From: JANNXQ01 sp038238555
Lineage (GTDB): Bacteria; Verrucomicrobiota; Verrucomicrobiia; Chthoniobacterales; Chthoniobacteraceae
Reading direction: 5' to 3'
Length of the DNA stretch: 21,984 nucleotides
NCBI GenBank assembly: GCA_038238555.1
Contig: JBBRXP010000095.1
Span: forward strand, 1-21,984
In this document: one piece after another, positions 1 to 7,120 of the stretch
How positions within the stretch are numbered: position 1 is the first letter of the stretch
Layout of the letters: each line of letters opens with the position of its first letter
Made by a program: the position numbers and the translations under genes
The notes under the pieces: model-generated
What the model was told of the DNA's origin: nothing
The model's database searches: none
Seen by the model: only the letters and a program-made list of their open reading frames with translations

Positions 1-176
1 ACGCCGCCGAACCAATCCGCGTCGCTATGAAAACAGGCGGCGATGCCGTGGAAGGCCATGAACTCGAGATCGTCCTGATGCGCGCCGATGCCGAGATGCG
101 TGACGCGCGCGAGCGCCGCTTCGAGTGGTTGCCCGTCGGGGATGAAAACGTCGGCGGTGGAAAGATGAAGTTTCAC
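1..176 (-). CDS. PIG-L family deacetylase, N-terminal part (cut by window edge)
   Basis: This is a partial gene of 58 codons that leaves the window at base 1. It starts at GTG (176-174), and the GTG overlaps the TGA stop of the ROK gene upstream (GTGA), so the two are probably translationally coupled. Residues 26-38 read THLGIGAHQDDLE. AHxDD is the metal-binding and catalytic signature of the PIG-L/LmbE family, with His33 and Asp36 as expected zinc ligands and Asp35 as the general base. Known members remove N-acetyl groups from sugars such as GlcNAc-phosphatidylinositol, mycothiol precursors or diacetylchitobiose. No signal peptide is visible, so it is probably cytoplasmic. Pairing with a ROK kinase-like protein suggests work on an N-acetylated sugar, but the substrate cannot be told from 58 residues. 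Confidence 0.8.
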   Translation of the reverse strand, partial: MKLHLSTADVFIPDGQPLEAALARVTHLGIGAHQDDLEFMAFHGIAACFHSDADWFGG

Positions 177-1570
177 GGAAGCGCGGGCAGGCTCGCGGCG
201 GCCACGGCCTGTCCGTGGCGTTTGTCTTTTTCGTCCGGCGTGCGCAGCGCGATGCGCTCGGCGAGCTCAGGAAATTCCGCGCGCAAAACATCGCCCGCCT
301 TGGCGAGAAGCAGATCCCCGCCTTCCCCGCTCGTCACGCGCCCGAGCACGAGCAGGTGTCGGAAGTCGTAGAACTCGGCGTAGTGCGCGATGGCGTAGCC
401 GAAGCAGATGCCGATGGTTTCGTAAATCCGGCGCGCCCGCGGATCGCCTGCCGCCATGAGCTTTTGCACCTCCACGAGTTGCTCGGGAAATTTCATCTCG
501 CGCGGCAACTTGATGCCTGCGAGCGGCACGAGGCGCGCGACACCTTGCTGGCAGAAGTACTGCGCCGCGCAGCCGCGGTCGCCGCTCCATTCATCGATCG
601 GCGCATCCTCCCGGTAATCGACCGGCGCAAACGCCAGCTCATTGAGCCAGCTCGTGATATTCCCGCCCGGCGTGACGTAGCCCGCGGCGACGCTCGTGCC
701 CATCGAGATGCCGAGCACGCCGTTCGCGCCGAGGCTCATCGAGCCCGCGAGCGCGGTCACCTCGCCGTCGTTCACCACCTCGAAAGGCACGCCGCCCCAT
801 TCCGCCTGGAGATCCCGAAAGACGTGCGCGATGCGTGCCGAAAAATCCACGGGCGACACGCCGCGGAAGAGCGAGGCGACGCGCACTTCGCTGTTCACAT
901 AAACTCCGGCCGCGCTCCCGCCGATCGCATCCACCCGCGGCAGATGCGCCGCGGCGCGCTTGAGCGTGTCGTTGATGCCGTCGTAGTGATACCGCGGATC
1001 GCTTTGGAAATAGGGATCCCACGCAACCTCCTCGGAGAAGACGCACACGCCGTCGATGACCGCCGCGCATTTCCGATCACTCCCGCCAAGATCGAATCCG
1101 ATGCGGCAGCCCTCGAGATGCCGGCCCAGTGGCAGCGCCGATTCCTTGGCCGCCGGCACGTCGTCGAGTTCGCATGCGACGACGCGGAAAAGTTCGCGAT
1201 AAACTTTCGTCCCCATGAACTCCTCGTCGAACCGCCGCTCGCCGGTCGGCGAATAAATACCGGCGATCATCTGCGCGATGGCCGGATCTCCGCCCATGTG
1301 AACGCGGAAGCCGCCGCGCGACCAGAGGAGAAATTTCACGAGCCGCTCGACGTATTTGCAGTTGAGCGAAACGTTCGCGCCCGCGTGCGGCAGCACGCGA
1401 ATGTCGAAACGCGACACCGTGCCGTCCGTGCGCTCAAGCGCGATGGCCAGCGGATGCGCGCCAGGATCGACGTCGCAACGCCGCCGATAAGCGGCATTCC
1501 ACAAAGCGGCCGGGACATACTCGGGATCGAGCGGCGGACGGACCGCGGGCTGAATGGATGGCATCGGCAT
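173..1570 (-). CDS. ROK family protein, probable sugar kinase with long N-terminal extension
   Basis: The protein has 465 residues, well above the roughly 300 of a plain ROK glucokinase. The ROK/actin-like fold begins near residue 155: FDLGGSDRK (159-167) is the phosphate-1 loop, VVNDGEVTALAG (265-276) holds the catalytic-type Asp268, and the phosphate-2 loop GISMGTSVAAG lies at 287-297. The first 150 residues match no domain I can name. No helix-turn-helix is seen, and the catalytic aspartate is kept, so an enzyme is more likely than a repressor. The canonical ROK zinc motif (CxCGxxGC) is not evident; only scattered cysteines occur near residue 335. It follows the SsuD-like gene after 81 bases and overlaps the PIG-L start by four. 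A role phosphorylating a deacetylated amino sugar is inference from this pairing. Confidence 0.85.
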   Translation of the reverse strand: MPMPSIQPAVRPPLDPEYVPAALWNAAYRRRCDVDPGAHPLAIALERTDGTVSRFDIRVLPHAGANVSLNCKYVERLVKFLLWSRGGFRVHMGGDPAIAQMIAGIYSPTGERRFDEEFMGTKVYRELFRVVACELDDVPAAKESALPLGRHLEGCRIGFDLGGSDRKCAAVIDGVCVFSEEVAWDPYFQSDPRYHYDGINDTLKRAAAHLPRVDAIGGSAAGVYVNSEVRVASLFRGVSPVDFSARIAHVFRDLQAEWGGVPFEVVNDGEVTALAGSMSLGANGVLGISMGTSVAAGYVTPGGNITSWLNELAFAPVDYREDAPIDEWSGDRGCAAQYFCQQGVARLVPLAGIKLPREMKFPEQLVEVQKLMAAGDPRARRIYETIGICFGYAIAHYAEFYDFRHLLVLGRVTSGEGGDLLLAKAGDVLRAEFPELAERIALRTPDEKDKRHGQAVAAASLPALP

Positions 1571-1651
1571 TCGAAAGTAGTCGTCGAGTATTTATGTCCT
1601 GAGCCAGCCGGCGAGTTCACAAGCGCCTAAGGAAAGGCGCCACTCTCCTTG

Positions 1652-2812
1652 TCAACGCCGCGAGCCGGTTGTGAGCGGAGTCACTGGCGTGGTCGCCGGC
1701 ACGCGCCCTTGCACCACGGGGAGCTTGCATGTCCGGAGTGAAGGCAGGACGTGGCGGGCGAATAACTCGCACTCCTCCTTGTGCGGGTAACCCGAAAAAA
1801 TGAAGGCGCGGATACCCATGTCGATATAACGCTGGAGCTTCTTGAGGATTTGATTCGGCGAACCCACCAGCGCGCTGCCGCAACCCGAGCGCGCGCGGCC
1901 GATGCCCGACCACACGTGCTCCTCAATGTAATCGTCCTTTGACTGCGCGCGCAGTTCATCCTGCCGGAGCACGCCCGCGGACTTGCTATCTTGCGCGCGT
2001 GCTTTGATCTCCGCGCCTTTCGCGGCGTCGAGTTTCGACATCATCTTCTCGGCATGTGCGCGGGCTTCCTCTTCCGTCTCGCGCACGATCATGTGGATGC
2101 GCAGGCCGAAGTCGATCTTGCGGCCATAAGCCGTCGCGCGCTCGCTAAGTTCCGCCATCGACGCCGCGAGACGCTCTTCCGTTTCCGGCCACATAAGAAA
2201 GACATCGCAATGTTTCGCGCAAAGATCTTTGGCAGGCTCGGAGATACCGCCGAAGTAAAGTAACGGACCGCCGTTTTGCTGGTAAGGTTTCACCGGCTCC
2301 GTCGTGGGAATTTTCAAGTCATAGTAACGTCCCTTGAACTCGATCTTATCCTGCGTCCATGCCTGCTTGAGGATTTGTATTACTTCATCGGAGCGTTCGT
2401 AACGCACTTCGCTCGACTCGCTCTGCCCCGGTAAGTCCGAGGAGATGATATTGATGGTGAGCCGGCCTTTCATCAGATGATCGAGCGTGGAGATATGCCG
2501 TGCGAGCATCGGCGGATGAATCTCTCCCATGCGCACAGCGACGAGAGCTTGGAGCTGTTTTGTTAGGACCGCCATCGCGCCGGCAAAGACAAACGGCTCC
2601 TGCCCGGCGATGAAAGACGACGGCATCAGAATGTTTTGATAACCCAACCGATCCGCGGTGGTAACGATGTCCGAGCAATGCTCGAAGCTGCTGCGCAAGC
2701 GGCCATCGGGCACGCCGAGGAATTCGTAATCGTCGCTGCACAGCGCGGAAAACCATGCGACTTCGACAGCGGGATCGAGAGTGCGAATTGTAATAGGAGG
2801 CGGTGCAGGCAT
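1652..2812 (-). CDS. SsuD-like FMNH2-dependent monooxygenase (LLM class)
   Basis: This 386-residue protein is close to the roughly 380 of E. coli SsuD. Recognisable family segments are ADRLGYQNILMP (near 53-64), STLDHLMKGRLTINII (near 108-123), PLLYFGG (near 184-190), GRKIDFGLRIHMIVRET (near 230-246) and the C-terminal GSALVGSP...FIFSGYPHKEE. The family uses FMNH2 and O2 to cleave the C-S bond of a sulfonate, giving an aldehyde and sulfite in the cytoplasm. An FMN reductase gene ends 17 bases upstream and would supply the reduced flavin. The substrate loop after the TIM-barrel strand differs from E. coli SsuD (SSDLPGQ here), so the exact sulfonate or sulfone is open. No SsuABC-type transporter is present in the window. 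Local GC looks lower than in neighbours (48% by hand in 2341-2400). Confidence 0.9.
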   Translation of the reverse strand: MPAPPPITIRTLDPAVEVAWFSALCSDDYEFLGVPDGRLRSSFEHCSDIVTTADRLGYQNILMPSSFIAGQEPFVFAGAMAVLTKQLQALVAVRMGEIHPPMLARHISTLDHLMKGRLTINIISSDLPGQSESSEVRYERSDEVIQILKQAWTQDKIEFKGRYYDLKIPTTEPVKPYQQNGGPLLYFGGISEPAKDLCAKHCDVFLMWPETEERLAASMAELSERATAYGRKIDFGLRIHMIVRETEEEARAHAEKMMSKLDAAKGAEIKARAQDSKSAGVLRQDELRAQSKDDYIEEHVWSGIGRARSGCGSALVGSPNQILKKLQRYIDMGIRAFIFSGYPHKEECELFARHVLPSLRTCKLPVVQGRVPATTPVTPLTTGSRR

Positions 2813-2829
2813 AAGGTGGATGTTATAAG

Positions 2830-3363
2830 TTAGTCGGTAAGTCTGGTGATCAGCCGATGCATTTCCACGGCCAGAGCTTTCAAGCGCCAGGTTACTTCCC
2901 CCTCCGCGAGTAACTCACCATTTGCGGCAAAGGCCGAACCCGTGGCGAAGACGAAGCTTGGCGCGATCAAGCAGTGATGATCCACCCATAATGAGTTAGC
3001 CAGAGTAAGGATAGAGAGGAAGGAACGTTCGCTGCCCCCGTTGGCTACCAACCCCACGACTTTGCCTGGCCACCCGTCGTTGGTTAGTTCGATGAAGTTT
3101 TTGGCCGCGGAGTTGAGTTGGTAGTTATAGATGGGCGAACAAAAGATCACCCCATCGGCGCGGCGCACGCGTTCGCTCGCAGCTTTCACCGTGGAATGCC
3201 CGTAGCAAGCCGCTCCGTCGCACGCGGGCAGAGTCTCGCCGGATAAGTCGAGTAAGTCTGTTTCCATACCGCAGTCCTTGAGATGTTCCGTCATCGCGCG
3301 AGCGAGCGTGAAGGTCTTGCCGCCGGGCTTGAGTGCGGTGCTAACGATGAGGCACGAGGGCAT
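2830..3363 (-). CDS. NAD(P)H-dependent FMN reductase (SsuE-like flavodoxin fold)
   Basis: This 177-residue flavodoxin-like reductase has the size typical of the FMN_red family. The N-terminus MPSCLIVSTALKPGGKTFTLA is the first strand plus flavin-phosphate loop. SPIYNYQLNSAAKNFIE (about 76-92) matches the conserved TPEYNxSIPxxLKNxID region of SsuE/ArsH-type enzymes, and GLVANGGSERS follows the next strand. It should reduce free FMN with NAD(P)H and hand it to the monooxygenase encoded 17 bases downstream, the usual SsuE-SsuD two-component arrangement. The start ATG at 3363 is the only one that keeps the first beta strand; no Shine-Dalgarno is visible. Upstream lies a 218-base palindromic element that separates it from the exporter gene. 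GC is about 53% in 2941-3000, low for this window. Confidence 0.88.
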   Translation of the reverse strand: MPSCLIVSTALKPGGKTFTLARAMTEHLKDCGMETDLLDLSGETLPACDGAACYGHSTVKAASERVRRADGVIFCSPIYNYQLNSAAKNFIELTNDGWPGKVVGLVANGGSERSFLSILTLANSLWVDHHCLIAPSFVFATGSAFAANGELLAEGEVTWRLKALAVEMHRLITRLTD

Positions 3364-3378
3364 GGGATGTTGGGGCGT

Positions 3379-3596
3379 GTTTGTAACACTTCACTGCCGC
3401 GCGGCGGTCCTTCCAAAATGTCTTTCTGAACGCAGTGAAGAACCTCCAATTTTTGCCTTTTCTCTTGAACGCGCACGCTGGGGACCGCCTTGGCAAAGCC
3501 GAATCGTGCAGAGGAAAGGCCAACATTGGAGGTTCTTCGCTGCGCTCAGAATGACACGGTAGGATGCGCCGCTGCGCGGCAGAGAGTTTACAAACA
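3379..3596. repeat. Long imperfect palindrome (MITE-like or REP-like element)
   Basis: The whole gap between the exporter gene and the FMN reductase gene folds on itself. Outer arms are 3379-3407 (GTTTGTAA then CTGCCGCGC) and 3569-3596 (GCGCGGCAG then TTTACAAAC). Inner arms are 3425-3450 (TCTGAACGCAGTGAAGAACC and on) and 3524-3551 (TTGGAGGTTCTTCGCTGCGC and on). A third pair, GCCTTT at 3455 and AAAGGC at 3515, lies inside. No reading frame of note crosses it. The inner arm resembles the widespread 'CATTCTGAGCGCAGCGAAGAA' class of bacterial palindromes, by memory only. As RNA it would make a strong hairpin just after the exporter stop codon and could attenuate read-through into the reductase gene. 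Confidence 0.75.
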
Positions 3597-3599
3597 TAC

Positions 3600-4820
3600 C
3601 TAGAAGCCGAGTAAGTGACTTAGTTTCAATGCGCCGATACTTACCGCTCCGACGGTGAGCGCCGCGGAGAAGCCGACCATGAACGGGCGCAGGCCAAGCT
3701 TTTTCAACCGAGCCAGGCCAGTGCTCAAGCCAACCGCGGCCATTACCACGGTAAGACAAGTGGTGGCCGTGCGATCCATGAACGCGAGGAACTGTGTCCA
3801 CAGCGTGTGTTCGAGGAAGCCGAAGGGTTTCGCTGTGGCGTCGCCGAGCGTGCGCAGCAGCGTCATGGCAAAGAAGCCGATCACGAAAAGGGGGAAGATG
3901 TGATGCCACGGCTGCGCTGCGCTCTTCGCGCCGCGTTCGCCGCGATGATAAAGCAACGCCATGAGCGGGATCACTACGGCCATGCTCAGGTTGCGCATGA
4001 GCTTCACCACGGCGGCGGTGTTCAAGACCTCGGGCGCTTGATGAGTTTGTTGATAAGCCAGCGCGGCGCCGGCGACTTGCGAGGTGTCGTGGATGGTGGT
4101 GCCGAGAAAGATGCCGGTCGAGCGCAAGTCCGCGCCGAAAAGCCACGGCGCGAGGAAGGGATACAACAACATGGCGACCATGCCGAAGATGGTGACGCAG
4201 GCGACGGCGTAGCTGATCTCGTCTTCCTCGGCGTCGATAGTGGGTGCGGTCGCGACGATGGCGCTCACACCGCAGATGCCGGTGCCCACGGCGATGAGCG
4301 TCGCTAGCCGGCGCGGCACGCCGAAATATTTTCCGACCCATGGGACAAAGACCAGGGCGGCCGTGACACACAGCAACACCACGGGGAGCGCGCCGAGGCC
4401 GATGCCGCCGAGGGCGCTCAAGCTCAGCCGCAGCCCGAGCAACACGATGGCCAAGCGCAGCAATTGCCGGATGCACGCGCGCAGTCCGTCTTGAAAAACG
4501 GAGGGCACGCCGACAACGTTGCAGAGGATCATGCCCATGACGATGGCGAGCGGGATGCCGTTGATGGGGCTCTTTGGATAACCGAGCAACCGCGTGCCGA
4601 TCCACTGTGCAAGCCACTCCGCGGCCATCGCGAGCATCGCCGCGAGGACGAATCCCGCAGCGCGCGTGCCGAGCCAGAGCAGCGCCTGCTGCCCGGCGCG
4701 CTGCACCAGGGAATCGGAAGCGGAAGCCGGCTTGATCGATGTGCGTTCGGGCCACTCGGGCACGCCTTCCATGCTATCCCAGCCATCGCGCCAATCGGGC
4801 TTGAGCGTGTCGGTGCTCAC
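3600..4820 (-). CDS. YeiH/UPF0324 family membrane protein, putative sulfate/sulfite exporter
   Basis: This is a polytopic inner-membrane protein of about 406 residues with roughly ten hydrophobic segments beginning some 45 residues in. It carries YeiH-family hallmarks: GYPKSPINGIPLAIVMGMILCN, LLRLAIVLLGLRLSL, GTGICGVSAIVATAP and STGIFLGTTIHDTSQVAGA. Related proteins (for example TauZ) are proposed to export sulfate or sulfite during sulfonate use. Here it sits between a ROK repressor and an FMN reductase/SsuD-like pair, which fits export of sulfite made by the monooxygenase or of sulfate. The start is uncertain: I chose GTG at 4820, two bases past the ROK stop at 4825-4827, over an earlier GTG at 4877 that overlaps the ROK gene by 53 bases. 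An ATG at 4772 is a third option. None has a clear ribosome-binding site. Confidence 0.85.
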   Translation of the reverse strand: MSTDTLKPDWRDGWDSMEGVPEWPERTSIKPASASDSLVQRAGQQALLWLGTRAAGFVLAAMLAMAAEWLAQWIGTRLLGYPKSPINGIPLAIVMGMILCNVVGVPSVFQDGLRACIRQLLRLAIVLLGLRLSLSALGGIGLGALPVVLLCVTAALVFVPWVGKYFGVPRRLATLIAVGTGICGVSAIVATAPTIDAEEDEISYAVACVTIFGMVAMLLYPFLAPWLFGADLRSTGIFLGTTIHDTSQVAGAALAYQQTHQAPEVLNTAAVVKLMRNLSMAVVIPLMALLYHRGERGAKSAAQPWHHIFPLFVIGFFAMTLLRTLGDATAKPFGFLEHTLWTQFLAFMDRTATTCLTVVMAAVGLSTGLARLKKLGLRPFMVGFSAALTVGAVSIGALKLSHLLGF

Positions 4821-4824
4821 AGAA

Positions 4825-5967
4825 TTAGTGCGTCGGTTTCCATTGATGAAGGGCGAGCGCAGCGGCTCCGAATGCACCGCTGAACTGGCCGAGCGTGGAG
4901 TTCACAATCTCCGGCGGTGTGTCGGTGGAATGATGGTGCGCAGCCTCGGTGAGCGGATCGAGAAAGGCGGCGCCGAGTTCCGCGAGCGGGCCGACGAGGA
5001 TAATGCGGCGCGGGTCGAAGAGGGTTTCCAATTGATGGATCGCCCACCCATGCACCGCGGCGGCGCGCGCGAGCACGGAGAGGATTTTTCGGTCGCCCGA
5101 TTCTGCCGCCGCGCGCAGTGTTGCAAAATCCATCCTGGCCTTCGAAGCCTTGCTGGCAGAGGAAAGGATGGCGGTGAGCGAGGCGGCGCTCTCCAGGGTG
5201 CGCGCCGAGCCGTTCGCGCCGGAGCCGGGCGCGGGCCACTTGCCGATCTGCCCCGCGCCGCCATGTTCGCCGCGGATCAAGCGCCCATCGGCCACGACGC
5301 CCACGCCGATGCCGGTGCGCACGCCGAGGCAGACAAAATTTTTCAAGCCGAGTCCTTGCCCAAACCACAGCTCGGCCATCGCCATCGAGCGGATGTTGTT
5401 TTCCAAGTGCACCGGCACGCCAAACTCGATGGAAAGCCGGCGCGCGAGCGGCACGTCCTGCCAGCCGGGGATGTGGGCGTAGCCGCGCGCCACGCCTTGC
5501 GCGAGGTCGATGGTGCCGGGCACGCCGACGCCGATGCCGAGGAGCGGCCGCGGGTCGCCCTCGAGCGCGGTGTGGATGACTTCCTCGATGCGCACGAGGA
5601 TGCGCTCGACCGAGTCGCCTTCGCGGATGGCGCGCCGCGATTGCTTCACCACTTGCTGGGAAAAATCCACGACGGTGGCGAGGATGCCGCGCGCTTCGAA
5701 ATCGACTCCAACGAAGCGGCCGCCGTCGGGATTGGGCACGAGAAGGGTGGGGGGGCGGCCTTGCTCGCGATCGGCCTTCTGGCTTTCGACAATGAAGCGG
5801 TCGCGCATAAGCCGGTCCACGTAGATGCCGGTCGTGGACGGCGCGAGATGCAGCTCGCGCGCGAGCTCGACGCGCGAGAGGCCGCCGCGCGCGCGGAGGC
5901 GCTTGAGGAGCTCGGCCTCCACGCTGGCGACGATCTGGTGCTTGGTGCGAATGGCGCGGCGCGGCAT
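4825..5967 (-). CDS. ROK family transcriptional repressor (NagC/XylR/Mlc type)
   Basis: This 380-residue protein has a winged helix-turn-helix at about 12-65 (GGLSRVELARELHLAPSTTG is the recognition region) followed by a ROK sugar-binding domain from about residue 83. It looks non-catalytic: the kinase END motif is ENN (189-191), so the catalytic aspartate is asparagine, and the zinc motif after GEHGGAGQIGK (233-243) has lost its histidine and all three cysteines. Such proteins bind palindromic operators and release them when a sugar or sugar phosphate binds. Its own promoter carries a 22-bp palindrome that is repeated before the Gfo/sulfatase operon, so it probably represses itself and that operon. 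It ends four bases before the chosen start of the exporter gene. The inducer is unknown. Confidence 0.92.
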   Translation of the reverse strand: MPRRAIRTKHQIVASVEAELLKRLRARGGLSRVELARELHLAPSTTGIYVDRLMRDRFIVESQKADREQGRPPTLLVPNPDGGRFVGVDFEARGILATVVDFSQQVVKQSRRAIREGDSVERILVRIEEVIHTALEGDPRPLLGIGVGVPGTIDLAQGVARGYAHIPGWQDVPLARRLSIEFGVPVHLENNIRSMAMAELWFGQGLGLKNFVCLGVRTGIGVGVVADGRLIRGEHGGAGQIGKWPAPGSGANGSARTLESAASLTAILSSASKASKARMDFATLRAAAESGDRKILSVLARAAAVHGWAIHQLETLFDPRRIILVGPLAELGAAFLDPLTEAAHHHSTDTPPEIVNSTLGQFSGAFGAAALALHQWKPTH

Positions 5968-5974
5968 GTGCCAA

Positions 5975-6003
5975 TAGTTATTTCGATTTCAAAATATAGT
6001 CAA
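5975..6003 (-). promoter_or_regulatory. Promoter with ROK operator upstream of the ROK repressor
   Basis: On the minus strand a -35-like TTGACT (6003-5998) is followed by a 17-base spacer and a -10-like TAACTA (5980-5975). A 22-bp palindrome (5977-5998) fills the spacer: half-site GTTATTT on the plus strand, core CGATTTCA, and AAATATA as a slightly imperfect second half. Its sequence type (TTATTT...AAATAA) is like NagC/Mlc boxes. The predicted transcript would begin within a few bases of the ATG at 5967, so the message may be leaderless. The same arrangement recurs at 11290-11318, which is the main support. Confidence 0.65.
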
Positions 6004-6036
6004 GCGCCACGATGTGAGAGGATCGACGACGCGAAA

Positions 6037-6207
6037 GAATCTGGAGAGCGCGCGCCTCCGGCGCGCTGGTGCCCGCGTCCTCGCCGGCACGAACTTCCCG
6101 AGGCGTTCACCATGCTCGAGGATCTCCGGTGACCGGACGCGGCAGGAAGTCCGTTTCGGCGGGGACGTCGAAACCAGCATGCCGGAGGCGTGAGCTCCCC
6201 GGATTCC
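6037..6207. repeat. MITE-like inverted-repeat element, copy A
   Basis: This ~170-bp element has long terminal inverted repeats, each of which contains small hairpins such as GCGCGCCTCCGGCGCGC. It shares GCAGGAAGTCCGTTTCGGCG and the right-end sequence (GGAGGCGTGAGCTCCCCGGA here) with copy B at 8424-8596. The left arm and middle have diverged more than in copy B. It lies between the isomerase-like stop (6221) and the ROK promoter and codes for nothing recognisable. As RNA it would form a strong structure at the end of the MFS/isomerase transcript. Confidence 0.75.
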
Positions 6208-6220
6208 GCCACGGCGCCAC

Positions 6221-7120
6221 TCACTGACTCGCCACCATCTGGTCCCATTTTTCCGAGATCTGCCGCAGTCGCTCAGCCGTCCCGACGCCCGGAGGCCGGT
6301 AGCCCGTCTCGGTCACGGCCCAGCCCGCCCAGCCGATCTCGTCGATGGCGCGCATGATCGCAGGCCAGTTATTGTCGCCTTCGAGATATTCCACTTGCAG
6401 GCCTTTCCTGAGCCCTTCCTCCTCGTGCTTCTTGCGGCTGAATTCCTTGAGGTGCAGCAGCACGATGCGCTTACCCAGCGTGCGAATCCACTGCTCGGGC
6501 CAGCCGACATACATCATGTTGCCGATGTCGAAATTGATGGCGACCCACGGGCTCTCGAATTCATCGACGTAGCGCGCCATTTCGAGCGGGCTGAGCAGGA
6601 AATTGTTCCAGATGTTTTCGATCGCGATCTTGATCCCGAACTCCGCGGCGAGCGGCAGCGCTTCGCGGATGCCGGCCTGCGAATGCTTCCAATTTTCCGC
6701 GTAACCAACCTTGGCATCCACGCCGCCAGCGAAGGCGAGCACGGACTGCGCGCCGTAACGTTTCGCGTCGTGGAGCGCGAGCTTGAGCGCCTTCACGGCC
6801 CGCCCGCGCACGGCGGGATCGGGGTGGCCGATGGTGCGCGTCTCGGAGCCGACGGCGACGCTCGGGATGACGAGCCCCGAGGCATCGCGCGCGCGCACGA
6901 TCTCGTCCTGATCCATGAGCGCATGCGGCTGCACTCCCGCAAAGCCCGCAGCCTTGATCATCTGGAACTGCTCGAGCACCGGCAGTTTTTTGTCAGGAAA
7001 CGAGGAGAGAAAAAAACCTTTGAGCAGTGGCCGCGGCTTCGGGGCATCGACGGCGAAAAGTTTCGTGGTCGCGAGCGCGACGGCGGATGAGTGCAGGAAG
7101 GAGCGGCGGGAGATGTTCAT
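6221..7120 (-). CDS. Tat-exported sugar phosphate isomerase/epimerase-like TIM-barrel protein
   Basis: This 299-residue protein belongs to the xylose isomerase-like/AP endonuclease 2 TIM-barrel superfamily. The N-terminus MNISRRSFLHSSAVALATT is a twin-arginine signal, so it should act in the periplasm despite the cytoplasmic-sounding family name. Expected divalent-metal ligands are visible: Glu168 (IAIENIWNN), Asp198 (NFDIGNMM), His223 (LLHLKEF) and Glu271 (AVTETGY). The open frame continues upstream, but the Tat signal fixes the start at ATG 7120, which overlaps the MFS stop codon (ATGA), so the pair is coupled. Members of this Tat-bearing group are common in sugar loci of planctomycetes and verrucomicrobia and probably epimerise or isomerise keto or hydroxy sugars; the substrate is unknown. 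Confidence 0.9.
   Translation of the reverse strand: MNISRRSFLHSSAVALATTKLFAVDAPKPRPLLKGFFLSSFPDKKLPVLEQFQMIKAAGFAGVQPHALMDQDEIVRARDASGLVIPSVAVGSETRTIGHPDPAVRGRAVKALKLALHDAKRYGAQSVLAFAGGVDAKVGYAENWKHSQAGIREALPLAAEFGIKIAIENIWNNFLLSPLEMARYVDEFESPWVAINFDIGNMMYVGWPEQWIRTLGKRIVLLHLKEFSRKKHEEEGLRKGLQVEYLEGDNNWPAIMRAIDEIGWAGWAVTETGYRPPGVGTAERLRQISEKWDQMVASQ

Noticed and set aside
1623..1640. Hairpin GCGCCT/AGGCGC after the SsuD-like gene as a terminator
   Set aside because: The stem is only six pairs and no T run follows on the minus strand, so it may be chance in GC-rich DNA.
4821..4877. GTG 4877 as the exporter start
   Set aside because: It would overlap the ROK coding end by 53 bases and adds a segment without membrane character; it is kept only as an alternative.
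4594..6132. Plus-strand open frame opposite the ROK repressor
   Set aside because: It is antisense to a clear ROK gene and crosses its promoter and operator.
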